Made by a program: the position numbers and the translations under genes. From NCBI GenBank assembly GCA_033558025.1, contig JAUCEF010000013.1:1419001-1483000 (forward strand): a stretch of 64,000 nucleotides of DNA, in the 5' to 3' direction. Below the pieces are notes generated by a model. The model was not told the origin of the DNA. It saw nothing but the letters and a program-made list of their open reading frames with translations, and did no database searches. Below are positions 33,238 through 44,310 of this stretch, in pieces; positions within the stretch are counted from its first letter, which is position 1, and each line of letters begins with the position of its first letter. The DNA comes from Phytophthora sp. 'mugwort'. Lineage: Eukaryota; Oomycota; Peronosporomycetes; Peronosporales; Peronosporaceae.

Positions 33238-34602
33238 CTAACCTGTCACCTCCTGCAGGGTCTCCTTTGGCATCGCCAAGACTGCGCATAGACTAGTCGC
33301 TGAGAAATTGGCGGGTCCGTATGGCACGAATGGCCCTGCCTTCCGGGACGAGTTCTGAATAGTCGACGGGGGCATGCAACGCAGAGCCTCCATAGCGCGT
33401 TCGTAGATGTGACGTCGCCGCGAAGCCGCTGTCACCCTCCTTGGATGGCCAGCCGATCGAATTGTATGGAGTCGCCTGGTGTGTTGTTTCACTGGTGACA
33501 TGACACCTAGAGGCTGCGCGACGCCTGTGCATCCACCTGGAACATATACTACTGCCGTTCCGGTGCATACCAATGCATCAGCAATGGACTCCTTTTTGTG
33601 GACTTTCGGGCTATCTAAAATTAGACCCGACGGTTCCACGACACGTGCTTCCAGCATTTTTCTATCCACTCCATCATCACGCGGTCGTCAAACCAAGCAT
33701 TTACTTGCACTGAAAATGTCGCCACCTCTCCCAGAGAAATGCATTGACTTCGCGCTCGACGTCACCGCCCGGAGCCTCATTGAACACAAAATGCGGGGGG
33801 AACATTCTGCCGTCTGCAGCAACAGTCACAGCCATGGTGCATTGATACCCTTCGCCGTTGTTGTAGATCTCGAGTTCGGAGTTCCAACGAAGTCAACTGT
33901 TGTTTTGCTGCCCATGCCCCAGTAGACCGACGTTTGGTCCACGTTAAAGAGCGCCCTCGAAACCGTGAGCCCCCTGTGAGGGTCGAAGTAGCAGTGCGCG
34001 ACGACGGTCTCGACGACCTTGTTGATGAGAGGAACGCGGAAGGCTTTCAAGTCGTCGCGCGTCTTGCGCCCAGAATGGCAGACGCGCCGAATAGTAAGGC
34101 TGTTTCGACGCAGAAAACGCTGACACCATGACTTCTTTGCTTCTAACTCTTCTCGTTCATCAACTCTGGCATGAGCTCCGTAGCTGCCTCAACTATGGAG
34201 TCTATGGTCACGGTGTGCTCGAGCCGCCGTTCATCCTCGACGTACATGAGCAAAGCATCGTCGACACGGGCGGTGTCGGGGACGCGGTCACTGCCACTTA
34301 GCGTTAGCTTGGAGCCGCGAGGGGGAACAGGAGCAGTATAGGGGTCCAATCGAGGCGGACGTCTTCCTTCGCGACGCAAGCTGGGGAGGTTGCGCTCCCA
34401 ATTCTGATGCGTGGGTCGAGGGACGCCAATTGATCGGCAGGAGTGCCTCCGGGACGCCTCTGGAGCTCGCATCTTGATACTGGAGGACAGCACGTAGCTT
34501 GTACAGTATGGTGTAGTGAGTGGGGATGCGTTGGCGTGGCATGGTTGGTGGTGCGCGCTTGGTGTCAGGTTCGTAAGTGTGCATTTGCGCGCGGCCATCA
34601 CT
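33238..34602 (-). pseudogene. pogo/Tigger-like transposase relic
   Basis: From the start near 34560 (PRQRIPTHYTILYKLRAVLQ) the minus strand carries, with a frame change near 34150, a DNA-binding segment KKSWCQRFLRRNSLTIRR, then LINKVVETVVAHCYFDPH, the first catalytic region ALFNVDQTSVYWGMGSKTT near 33960, the second one GLILDSPKVHKKESIAD near 33620, and the hallmark VYVPGGCTGVAQPLGVMSPV near 33550, ending at 33238. These are in the order expected for a pogo/Tigger-type DDE transposase. Possible ends are CGGAAAAGTT at 33071-33080 and the inverted ACTTTTCCGG at 34743-34752. Confidence 0.7.
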
Positions 34603-34759
34603 CATTTCATAGCAGCTTGTGATACATTTGTCTTAAATTGTGTTTTGATATTGTGGAGAGCCAATCAGAGTCTACCAATTTATCACAAAAGTCGGAAAGA
34701 TAGAGCACCCCACATTTCACCATAGAAAATGGAGACTCTATCACTTTTCCGGTAGTGGT

Positions 34760-35509
34760 CATCGTCCGTTGCTGACGTCGTGTGGTGCACACTGTCCGTT
34801 GTAGGACACGTCCATGGTCTTATTTGACCGATCAGCGCCCGGTTGCACATTCAATTTCGACGGGATCACGACAATAGAGTCTCCAACTGCGGCAACGAGG
34901 GCGGTCATATTCTCAGGCCATTTCCGACACCACAATGTTCTTATCCTTGCTGGCCACACTAGTCTGTACGGCACGCTTGCCTCGCGCGCTCCATCCTCAC
35001 CCACATGAACACCACAAGTTGAAGTTGGTCTCATTTAGATAGAGACCGTTTGTTGTTCGCAAGAGCCGCATAAAAATTGACGGCGTAATCGTAGCGTTTC
35101 TGCTTGTTGATGGGGCTGTTACGATTCACTACATCGCAGTGGAGCTTCTTGAGCGTAAGGCTATGCTCATCAAAGGCGCGGAGCACGGTCTCTGGTTACA
35201 TTAACGGCAAACTGCTGCTCAACAAGCTCTGCCATCTGAACGAGTGTTAGTTCAGTCATGCTGGCCAGCTCACCGAGCAAGTAGTCGACGTGGACTTGGA
35301 CAAGCTTCTTCTCGGAGCCACCGCACGCTTTCTGGACGCCACTTCAGTCACCGGTATCCATAGCCGTCTTGATCCAAGCCCCAGGCAGTCCGCTCGTGGA
35401 CGTCGTGGAGCGCCGCCACGGTTTTCCAGTCCTTCGTCCCCTTGGCCACGCGCAAGATGCAGGCGCGTACCTGCTGGGGATACTTCTTATAGACGCTTAT
35501 GGTTGGCAT
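34760..35509 (-). pseudogene. IS630/Tc1-type transposase relic B
   Basis: The N-terminus starts at the ATG at 35509 (MPTISVYKKYPQQVRACILR) with a helix-turn-helix DWKTVAALHDVHERTA. Later come PETVLRAFDEHSLTLKKLHC near 35200-35140 and the first catalytic Asp/Glu region NETNFNLWCSC near 35035-35003, where Asp of the usual DETNFNL is Asn. The rest is cut off near 34760, just before the pogo-like relic. Stops occur in the middle part. It is related to but separate from the relic at 31829-32529, which keeps the other half of the domain. Confidence 0.65.
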
Positions 35510-36076
35510 GACGCCGGATGAGAAGTGAAGACAATGGCTGAGTGAGCTCAACATTCGCACCAACAGCTTCCCGCCTTTTTGGGGGGCCTCAATGTTCAAC
35601 CAACAATATCCTATTTTTAATGCAGATAAGACGGATATGATATTTGAAAGTGCATTTGAATTTGAGTGTTGACTTTGAGGATAACGACGTGCAATGATGT
35701 AGTTGTGGAGCAAGAAACCGTCACTAGACAGCACGCACACCCAAATACAGTGTTTCACTGCCTGCATGGGTTCTACTGTAGCAGCGGTAGCGATGGTCCC
35801 TATTTTCGTCGGCCATGTTGCCTTGGTCGACCTGTTTCTTTCTAGTTGTGCGTTGTGGTGCACGTTAAGAATACCTCGGCAGCGCATAAATTATTAGATT
35901 ATACAAGTTTGTCGATTGCAAGGCTGTTACCACGCAACGCAACGCAATTTCAGGTAAAAGGCACACTATAGTGAAGCCAAGTATAAACAACCGCCTGGAA
36001 GTAATCGCTATCTTCGGCCACGGTTTGATAGACTTTGGGAGCCGAAGATAAGCCGACAATAGTTGTACAGTGATGT
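35510..36076. other. intergenic, nothing recognised
   Basis: Spacer between the IS630-type relic and the first copy of the 332-bp repeat. No gene seen. Confidence 0.4.
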
Positions 36077-36408
36077 TGAAGTGGTTTATCCAATGTAAAG
36101 CTTATCGTTTATGCTCGGCTGCTCGTATGGTTTTCAAGTAGCCATTAGGGAAGGCAATAATGAATAATATCAAACCAAGACCGTACTTTTACAGGATCAT
36201 TTCTATAGTACCTTCTTTTCTACTTGACTTTCCTTGTAGACAACCTCATTCACTTTGATGATCGTATTCGACTTCATTCACTGACTCGGGATGTCGGTGG
36301 TTGCAGCTGGGACCTCTTTTGGACTCGGCCTTCCCCATTGATGAACGTCCGCTGTCGCTATTCCAAGGCAGCGTGAGTGAATGGAGTGATATGAGAAGTA
36401 TTGAACAC
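36077..36408 (+). repeat. 332-bp direct repeat, copy 1
   Basis: The same sequence recurs at 42447-42779. The copies are identical except for one extra C in copy 2 (AGAAGTATT versus AGAAGCTATT). It begins TGAAGTGGTT and ends TTGAACAC. No open frame, tRNA-like box or clear inverted ends are seen; a solo LTR or a non-autonomous element are possible. Confidence 0.97.
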
Positions 36409-37202
36409 TCTTTCTTTAATCCATTTTTGTAGTAAACTTTACCAATCCTATCACCATTACCTCAGCAAACGCACTTTGATCTAATCGTCGCCGGAACGAT
36501 ATTAAGCAGTCGAACGTGAGGGCTCCTGTCGCGGTGGGTGGTCGATTGCAGCAACGACCAGCCTCGCACTGCATGTATCAGTCACGAGAGTCTAGTAAAC
36601 GACATGAAGAGCCAGATGAGTGCAACCCATCACAGGTCGACAGGTATCCCATCACCTCCAGCAGCATGGCGACGTAAGTTCCCCCATCTAGTAAAGATGG
36701 AGGCTACAACAAGTCGAGAGAGACAACATATCCCACCTCGAGCGCTGGAAACGCGGATGCATTTTCTGAGGAAGAAACTTGACTCTGGGTCGCCGCAAAG
36801 CAGCAGGTAGGCACCGATCGCTACTAGTTGGAAGAAGGCTGCTGGGGAAGAGAGAATTGGGGAGGTCAGGTCGGACAGCGTTGTAGTACTTTTTTTTTTG
36901 AAGTATTATGTTTCTTACCTGATTATCATGTTGACGCTCCAGAGCAACGTTGGAGTCTTTCGTATACCGACGGTTGCATTAACCCTTTCAGTACATGTAT
37001 ACGATACTTAAAATGGGCATATATATGTCTTCAACTGCCTACACAGTAGTACACAGGTTTTACAAACATGATTTGCATGTGCAGCGACAATTCCGCCTTA
37101 TGGAGACACTAAGGAGTCCTAAGACCTTCGTTCTGGAATGTAGCCCACTCTTCGATTAGTTTTGCGCCCCACAAGTTCCGTCGATTGTTTCTGCTGTCCG
37201 AA
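36409..37202. other. upstream region of dioxygenase gene
   Basis: No gene recognised. Has a T-run at 36891-36898 and a TATA-like ATATATATG near 37018. It separates repeat copy 1 from the dioxygenase start. Confidence 0.4.
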
Positions 37203-38405
37203 ATGGTTTGCTTCGTTCGCTGGCTCACATCGGCAAGTATTGTAGCACTCACGGTGTCTGACTTCGCAGTTGGTCACTCACGAACGCCTTCGAGCGCTGA
37301 CTTGGCCTCGCGTAAGTTGTTTGTCGACAACGGTCAACGTCTGCTGAAGAGCTGCATCAAGTCTCAAGCCGGTCAAGAGCTGAAAGAGAGGGCGAATACT
37401 CGTCGTCTGGCGATGCTGAAAGACATCAACGCTAGTCGTCGTCGTCTTGATGCTGCTACAGCTCTGTCAACTGACCACGAATCGAGCCGCACTGGGCTCA
37501 CATTCAACACCAGCTTAAGTGATCTTTTTAGAGGCGAACCGGCATGTCTGCTGGAGCCCGAAGTCACCGAAGGCCCGTACTACGTCACTGGAGAATTCAT
37601 TCGCTCGGACATTCGGGAAAACCAACCAGGTATCGACTTGTACGTGGACCTTCAATTCATTGACGTCAACACGTGCGCGCCAGTGAATGAGCTGTATGTC
37701 GACTTCTGGCATGCCAATGCCAGTGGTGTTTACTCGGGAGCTGTCTCGAGGATGAACGGAAACTCGGACGATGCGTCAAACCTCGACACCACGTTTCACC
37801 GCGGACTGTCGCCGACTGACTCGGACGGCTTCGTCTCCTTCACAACCAAGTTTCCAGGACGATATGTGGGTCGCGCGACGCACATCCATATCATGACACA
37901 CTCTGGGGGCACTGTGCAGGCCAACGGAACATATTCCGGCGGGCGGGTATCGCACGTTGGTCAGCTCTTCTTTGACCAGTCTTTGATCACTGACGTGCAG
38001 ACAACTGGAGTATACGCAGAAACTTCCACCCCCGTGACTATGAATGAAGACGACTCGGTCGCTTTACAGTCCGCAGCTGACGACTTCGACCCGTTCGTTC
38101 AGTACGTTCAACTCGGTCGCAATATTGAAGATGGCCTGCTATCATGGATTGCCGTGGGTGTGGATATGACCAACGACAACAGGGTGTCACCAGTTGGCAC
38201 ATACACTCGGAGCGGCGGCGTGGCAACGTCTGGCGGAGGTACGATAACTAACTCTGGATCGACTTCTGGGGTTGAATCAACTGACGTTTCTGCTGAATCT
38301 TCGGCTTCTGTTGACGCAGAGAATGGTGCTATGAAGATAGAACAGTTCGGTGTCATAGTGACTATCGCGTTCATGCTCGTGCATCTGCTAGTGATCTGCT
38401 CTTAA
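37203..38405 (+). CDS. secreted intradiol ring-cleavage dioxygenase-like protein
   Basis: An intact single-exon frame of 400 residues starts at the ATG at 37203. The first 25 residues (MVCFVRWLTSASIVALTVSD...) act as a secretion signal. The catalytic domain spans about residues 105-330: VTEGPYYVTGEFIRSDI holds a Tyr iron ligand, QFIDVNTCAPVNELYVDFWH and ANASGVYSG follow, and FPGRYVGRATHIHIM carries the second Tyr and the two His ligands (His227 and His229). The family opens catechol-type rings with Fe(III). After the domain comes a Ser, Gly and Thr-rich linker and a hydrophobic C-terminus (FGVIVTIAFMLVHLLVICS), which suggests a GPI anchor or a membrane tail. It may act on plant phenolics outside the cell, which is inference. 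Confidence 0.85.
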   Translation: MVCFVRWLTSASIVALTVSDFAVGHSRTPSSADLASRKLFVDNGQRLLKSCIKSQAGQELKERANTRRLAMLKDINASRRRLDAATALSTDHESSRTGLTFNTSLSDLFRGEPACLLEPEVTEGPYYVTGEFIRSDIRENQPGIDLYVDLQFIDVNTCAPVNELYVDFWHANASGVYSGAVSRMNGNSDDASNLDTTFHRGLSPTDSDGFVSFTTKFPGRYVGRATHIHIMTHSGGTVQANGTYSGGRVSHVGQLFFDQSLITDVQTTGVYAETSTPVTMNEDDSVALQSAADDFDPFVQYVQLGRNIEDGLLSWIAVGVDMTNDNRVSPVGTYTRSGGVATSGGGTITNSGSTSGVESTDVSAESSASVDAENGAMKIEQFGVIVTIAFMLVHLLVICS

Positions 38406-38519
38406 AACCCACAACAAGCCTACAAGTGTTAGCTCAATGAGTAGCTCTAGTACATTAAATGCAGCTGTTACTGAAGCGAGCGGTAAGATATGTATTTACC
38501 ATTTGCGCTGTGTTATATT

Positions 38520-40150
38520 TCAATGGTACGCCATCTTTGCGTTCGAGCTGGTGTTTGGGCCTGCGCTGCCAAATGCACTTCCACTGATGCTATCAAGCAG
38601 GAAGGCCCCGCTGCTGTTACTTGAGCGCAAGTTTGCTGATGTAGACGTCGTCGTGTTGGTCGATCCATACGCACGCTGTGTTGCCTATGTGGAGAGACAA
38701 AAAAAACACAAAGTTAAGAAAGTTTACTCACAAAAGATTCCATTTTTCTCGTAGCAATACGTACTTGATACTGATAGCCAGAAAGCATCGGAACGGCGTC
38801 TTCCTGATAGGGATGACCTGCGGCAATTCCATGGCCACTGCCGCGCATAGGCGCGAAGGCGTAGTTTGGCGTCGGGGGCTTATCACGTGGGTTGTTCGCA
38901 CTATAGCTACCGCCGGATAAGGAAGCGGATGCTGAAGTGGCGGACGACGAGCGTACACGTTGCCGCTGAGCAGACGGATTCTTCTCCTGGCGGGTAAAGA
39001 ACAGCAACAGCGCGCTAGGGACGAATTCGGTCGAGAAGTGGATAGTGAATTCATACGCGATGTGGTGAACACCCACCGGCGTGCGATACTGAGATTCTTC
39101 CGACTCCATGTAGCCCGTGCCCATGCCAATCAAGTACACCGCCTTTACCGCAAACAGGACACAGAGTAAGATACACACAGCCGTAATCTGATCAAGTTAA
39201 CAGCAAGAGTTCGTTAGTCATATCCATAGGTAAACACAGCAGACCTTCCCTCATAATGACCAACTTACCCGTCGCAGCACAAGCTGCCGGGGCGAACTGG
39301 CTGCGACGGAAAACGACGAGCGTCCCTGGCGGCCGGTAGTGCCGTTGCCATTGCCAATGGCCGCCGAAGACAAATCAAAGAAGAAATCTTCGTCCGGACT
39401 TTGATTCCGGAAGAAGTCGATGAGTCGAATGCTGTAGTAGAGGATGCCAAACAGCCCCACGAAGTAGATGCCACCTTGCAGTAAGTCGCAGCCTCTCCAC
39501 AGCCCTGCTGACGTGCTTGACAACGCGAATAGCAGTATAAACCCCACGTACAGCAGCACATTAAACAGGAAAAACACCCTCCGTGGCCACGGGTGAGCCT
39601 TACCCCAACACGCGTAGCACAGCTGCGCCCAGAAGAGCAACACGAGTCCGTACATGGACACGAAGAGCATGGATGGAAGCCACAAGAACAGTGTCAGCAG
39701 TCTGCAGTACACAGAAGACGATGGCAGTGCTGCCACTGCCTCCAGCGTGCCCACTTCAGTGACTAGAGAGCAGACACGCAGCGTAGAGGCCACGAATAAC
39801 AGCCAGAAGAGTCTTTGTCGCATCTCGGTGCCCGTCGATGCTGCTGCAGCGCCCTCTTCTTCCATCAGAGCGGATTCGGAGCCACCCACGACATTTACAG
39901 GAGCTGGGGGAGCTTGGGGAACGCCCAAATACGGCCCTTTGCCGGGTGGTATGGCTCCGGGAGCCTCCGTGGTGGAGACCGCGGCGGCGCTGGAGAGACG
40001 CTTGCGCTTGGCTGCATGCTGCGCGTACAGGACGCGCCCAGTCACGGCGCTCAGCGATAGGAACAGCAGGATGGTCAGCAGCAATAGAAGGCGGTCGCCG
40101 AGGCTAAGCGCCTCGGGGCCTTCGCCCGCAGCTACGTCGGTGTCAACCAT
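38520..40150 (-). CDS. THH1/TOM1/TOM3-domain multi-pass membrane protein
   Basis: Three exons (40150-39269, 39187-38765 and 38684-38520) join in frame across 81- and 80-base GT-AG introns, giving 489 residues. Exon 1 starts at an ATG (MVDTDVAAGEGPEALSLGD) and carries a first membrane segment (LLLLLTILLFLSLSA), a variable linker, and then the conserved membrane region (LLTLFLWLPSMLFVSMYGLV, LFWAQLCYACW, FFLFNVLLYVGFILLFAL). Exon 2 continues with AVCILLCVLFAVKAVYLIGM and TEFVPSALLLFFTRQEKN, matching the end of the TOM1-type domain. Exon 3 is a Ser/Thr/Asn-rich tail. In plants these proteins are tonoplast membrane factors; the related animal GPR137 group is lysosomal. The function here is unknown. 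It is divergent from the PRUNE-type gene with 345 bases between the starts, and convergent with the dioxygenase gene 114 bases away. Confidence 0.75.
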
Positions 40151-40495
40151 GTCTGCAGGGGCGATGCCTGTGTGGAAATTGCGATTATGTGGTGAAGATT
40201 AAGAGTGAGAAAGCGTTTTGGGCATAGTCGGATAGAGGAGACGCAGCGGAAGATGATGAGAGTATTTGCGCTGCGTCAAGTGTAGCGAGCAATAAGATAC
40301 CGCCGCAAGAAGAAGGCGACGCTTACCTCGACGTGCAAAGGACAGTTTTGCGGCCCCTGCCACACAGACGTGATGTACCCCGAATCAGGTACAGTTCATT
40401 CTCTGTGGTGTTCCGTTACACAAATTACCGTTAGAAGCATTTCCTCATCGTACATGTTCCTGCGCATTCTGCATCGTCCTCTGCACCTCCGCACC

Positions 40496-41713
40496 ATGGC
40501 TACGTCCTCCTCCATCGCTTGGCGCCTTGACGCCGTCGCTCGCCGCTCTAGCGCTGCGCTCTTCAATGAGTTCCTACGCTCCACACGCTCGTCTTTAAGG
40601 CAGCCGCCTACTTCTGTGCACGTGCTTATGGGCAACGAGGCAGCGGACGCGGACTCCATCGTGAGCTCGCTGTGCTACGCGTTCGTGCACTACCAGAAGC
40701 ACCCGGAGACGATGCACATACCGGTGCTGCCTATTCCGCGCGCGGAATTGGTACTGCGCTGTGATGTCACGACGCTGTTCCAGGAGCTGGACGTGGACAC
40801 GACCGCACTCGTGTTCGTGGACGAGTTTCCGTGGGGGATGAAAAGCAACGTGAAGGTCACGCTCATGGACCATAATGCTCTGAGTAATAAGAAGATCCCG
40901 CAGATCGACGCGTTGCAGGTGGTGGAGATTGTGGACCACCACTCGGATCTGGGCCAGCACTTGAACGCCGAGAAGAGAGAGGTGGCCTTTGCGGACGGTA
41001 ACGCACTCGTGGCATCCACGTGCACGTTAGTGGCGGAAAGACTGAAGGAGGTGGAGAACCACGAAGTGCATAAGCTACTATCGACGATGCTGTTGGGGGT
41101 GATTGCACTGGACAGCATTAATTTCGATCCAAGTGCTAAGAAGGTGACGTCAAGAGACGTCAGGGCGGCAGAGAAGCTTGAGGAAACGGCGTTTACAACG
41201 AAAGAGGAATTATTCAAGTGGCTACAGGCGGAAAAGTTTAACCCCGCACATTGGGAAGCGTTTACACTGGAAAACTGCCTGCAGGTGGACTACAAGGAGT
41301 TTACGTTCGCGACAGCGGCTGGTGACGCGAAGAAAGTCGGCATTAGTGCGGTGCTGATTAGCTTGGAAGATTTTGTACTTAAGGCAAAAGATGCTGCTGC
41401 TCTGTGTAAAAGGATGTCTGAGTACTGCAAACACAACGACCTGTCGTTCCTCGTGGTGATGACGATGTTCATGACACCCGATAAGGATCGCCACCGGCAG
41501 TTACTTTTCTACCAAGAGAACGGAGCTGATGCCAAGCACTGCGTGGAATATTTCAAAAGTGAAGGTTCACTGCAAATGGAGCCGTTGCTATTGCCAGAAT
41601 CACACCGTGATGACCACGTAGCCGCATTCAATCAACTCAATATCGGTGCTTCTAGGAAGCAGGTCGCACCGATGATTCAGCGTGCGCTTGCTGAGCCTGC
41701 CGTAAAGCTGTAG
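40496..41713 (+). CDS. PRUNE: PRUNE-type DHH phosphatase (exopolyphosphatase family)
   Basis: An intact single exon codes for 405 residues from the ATG at 40496, which has a strong context (CACCATGG). The four DHH-family motifs are in order: HVLMGNEAADADS (residues 42-54), LMDHNAL (123-129), EIVDHHSD (144-151) and GVIALDSINF (201-210). These Asp and His residues bind two metal ions. The C-terminal half is a DHHA2-type substrate domain (FLVVMTMFMT and onward). Relatives hydrolyse short polyphosphates or cyclic nucleotides in the cytosol. An in-frame ATG at 40454 would add 14 residues (MFLRILHRPLHLRT) that resemble a mitochondrial presequence, so two locations are possible. Confidence 0.9.
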   Translation: MATSSSIAWRLDAVARRSSAALFNEFLRSTRSSLRQPPTSVHVLMGNEAADADSIVSSLCYAFVHYQKHPETMHIPVLPIPRAELVLRCDVTTLFQELDVDTTALVFVDEFPWGMKSNVKVTLMDHNALSNKKIPQIDALQVVEIVDHHSDLGQHLNAEKREVAFADGNALVASTCTLVAERLKEVENHEVHKLLSTMLLGVIALDSINFDPSAKKVTSRDVRAAEKLEETAFTTKEELFKWLQAEKFNPAHWEAFTLENCLQVDYKEFTFATAAGDAKKVGISAVLISLEDFVLKAKDAAALCKRMSEYCKHNDLSFLVVMTMFMTPDKDRHRQLLFYQENGADAKHCVEYFKSEGSLQMEPLLLPESHRDDHVAAFNQLNIGASRKQVAPMIQRALAEPAVKL

Positions 41714-42446
41714 TGAAATACAGTCACCTTTATATATCTACAAAAGGTGTTATCGTAGATGTCGTATTGGTCTTTCGGTGCGTTCGAGTGAAAGGACTGC
41801 GAATCGACCCACAATTATAGATCTGCGAGCGATGCTCTATCTCTTGATGCGCTACTCTAGCAGCATCACTCCAACTGTGTCGTGTTGTAAACTACCCTAT
41901 GTTCCTACTAGGCTTGTCCCACGCAGGAGGCTATCGTTGCCAATGCTCATATTGTGCATCGGGGAGTGAGAACCGCTGTCGGCGTGTGCCGTGTTGCTGA
42001 CTCCTGGCATGTCGCCCTGCGTGGAAATTCACTTGTCGGTTGCATGCATTAGGATAAATTAACCATCCAAGCTGTCACTACAATTAATTCAAAAAATTGA
42101 TAATAAATAGCCAAGATTCATCGTCCTTCGGTTGGCCTACGACTCAAACAAAACCCGGCATATTACTCTTGCTCATGTCGTGGCTAATGCACCGCCGAAA
42201 CCAACTTGTCGCTACGGAGCTGCACCACTCCTCGGTCAGCCAAACGTTTGCTCTGGCCGACCAATAAATACCCGTTATTTAACACACTCGTACACTACGT
42301 GAAGAGGTACTCGAATGCACCCCTCACTCTTCGACTACACACCTCAGACTGAAGTCAACTTCAACTTAACAAGAACTCAACGGCAAGCCGGGTCTTGAAC
42401 GCTCAGCATGCAGAGTGAATGTTTTTGTGCTTATGTTGATGAAAGC
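41714..42446. other. intergenic, possible LTR-like remnant
   Basis: No gene seen. The part 42250-42420 has features of an LTR (AATAAATACCC and a CA/CT-rich downstream stretch) but no partner copy was found. Confidence 0.35.
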
Positions 42447-42779
42447 TGAAGTGGTTTATCCAATGTAAAGCTTATCGTTTATGCTCGGCTGCTCGTATGG
42501 TTTTCAAGTAGCCATTAGGGAAGGCAATAATGAATAATATCAAACCAAGACCGTACTTTTACAGGATCATTTCTATAGTACCTTCTTTTCTACTTGACTT
42601 TCCTTGTAGACAACCTCATTCACTTTGATGATCGTATTCGACTTCATTCACTGACTCGGGATGTCGGTGGTTGCAGCTGGGACCTCTTTTGGACTCGGCC
42701 TTCCCCATTGATGAACGTCCGCTGTCGCTATTCCAAGGCAGCGTGAGTGAATGGAGTGATATGAGAAGCTATTGAACAC
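42447..42779 (+). repeat. 332-bp direct repeat, copy 2
   Basis: This copy is identical to 36077-36408 apart from one inserted C. Its last nine bases (ATTGAACAC, 42771-42779) are also the outer end of the left inverted repeat of the Harbinger element. Confidence 0.97.
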
Positions 42780-42950
42780 ATTTAGTTTTTTTTACTTCCT
42801 TCTAGAATTTCCCGTACACTTGTGTTTGCAATAAAACCACCATCGAACATGATCGCTCACAACCTTTCGATAGCTCACCAACCTTGACCTTTCAAACGCA
42901 GGTATCAAGGTCGAGTACTTAATTGTATTTTGTCGCTCCACTTACATTAG
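42771..42950 (+). repeat. left terminal inverted repeat of Harbinger element
   Basis: Inverted partner of 45415-45588. Small insertions (for example ATACCT versus ACACCT, and AACATGATC versus ACAACATGATC) show that the element is not recent. Confidence 0.85.
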
Positions 42951-43056
42951 AGACTTTTCGAAGACAGAAATACGCCGCGTTTGAGTTTCAGTTTGAGCTG
43001 GGACGAGTACCGTAATTGCCAGATGCTCAAATGAAACTCGATCGCGTGTTAGGGTA

Positions 43057-44119
43057 ATGCGATCTGGCCTTGAAACTCAACAGCTTTTTCAGCTTCAGTG
43101 GTTGGCCCAGACACAAGCTCCCCGGTGGGATGGTGTTCGTCGCCCCAAGCTGACGGCGGACCAAGCCTCGGAGATCCTGTGTCGCGTGTGGGTCGCAGCT
43201 AGAGGCAAGAGAAAGCGTTTTCTTGCTATAATGTCGACGCTCATGACCAACCATTGCTTTCGCATTCTCGAACACGAGGCGCGGGTCAATTTTAACAGCT
43301 TCGACCTCACACTAGACGATAGCACCGCTCGCGTTCGCTACAACTTCACGATTGATCAGCTCCACTATCTCGCTGTCCAGCTACAGCTTCTTCAAAACGA
43401 GCTCCGGACACCTGAAGGCGACGTCGTGTCGAGTGTCGAAGCTCTGGCGATGTTATGCCGCTGATTGACCGAGCCGCCGAAAAAGCTGTTCACCGTCTCC
43501 AACGAGTTCGGGCTATCAAGCGCAGCTTACCGCCGCATATGCAAAGAGACTATCACTATTTTGTACGACAAGCACGCACGACTGCTTTACTTTGCAGGTG
43601 CTACTGTTTTGGAGCGGCTAGACGACTACTGTGCTGCTGTTGCACTCAAGGGTTCTCCGCTGCGGGCATGTTGGGCCTTCATCGACGGCACCAAGCAGTA
43701 AATTGCGCGGCCAAGCGCAAGGGCCAACCGTGCATCCGGTTTTGAAAATTTACAGCGCTCAGTTTAAAGCGGCCATCCGCGTCGACACTGCTTTAACTGG
43801 CAGGCCGTTACTGCACCTGATGGGCTTCTCGTCAGCGTGTACGGCCCAGTCGAGGGACGACGGCACGACACAACGATGTTGAGCATGAGTGGGTTGCTCG
43901 AGTATCTGGAGAATGAGGACAAGTTTGAAGGCAAAGTGATCTATGGCGACCCTGCATATGGCACAGCAAATTGTCTATGCTGTTCGTTCCCACTTGCAAC
44001 ACCGGGAAGTGTGCAGGCAGAGTTTAATGCTCGCATGAGCAGCGTAAGAGAAGCAGTCGAATGGGGTTTTGGCAGAGTGAAGACGCTTTGGTTTTTTATC
44101 AATTGGGATAAAAGGTGAG
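43057..44119 (+). pseudogene. PIF/Harbinger DDE transposase
   Basis: Starts at the ATG at 43057 (MRSGLETQQLFQLQWLAQTQ). A frame change near 43465 leads to KKLFTVSNEFGLSSAAYRRI and RACWAFIDGTKQ (first catalytic Asp, 43664-43699). After a further break come VYGPVEGRRHDTTMLSMSGL near 43838-43895, KVIYGDPAYGTANCL (second Asp, about 43935-43980) and NARMSSVREAVEWGFGRVKT (the Glu, about 44029-44088), ending in a stop at 44119. The full set of DDE residues is still visible, but at least two frame changes and a stop prevent expression. Confidence 0.8.
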
Positions 44120-44310
44120 AGTACGTCAAACGCCAGTGGGAAAGCTCTTCTTGGTAGCAGCCTTGCAGACTGCCCCACATGTATGCAACCCATTGGCAAA
44201 TAAATCGCTATGTACTTTGGTATGCGCCCACCTGCACTGACTGATTACCTTAGCAGCTAACTTACTACAACCTAGCTACCGTTGGCCTTCCCCATTGCTA
44301 TCTGCAGCAA

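Noticed and set aside
36077..42779. The two 332-bp repeats as LTRs of one element that captured three genes
   Set aside because: No primer-binding site, polypurine tract or target duplication was found at the borders, and the genes inside are unrelated conserved genes with introns.
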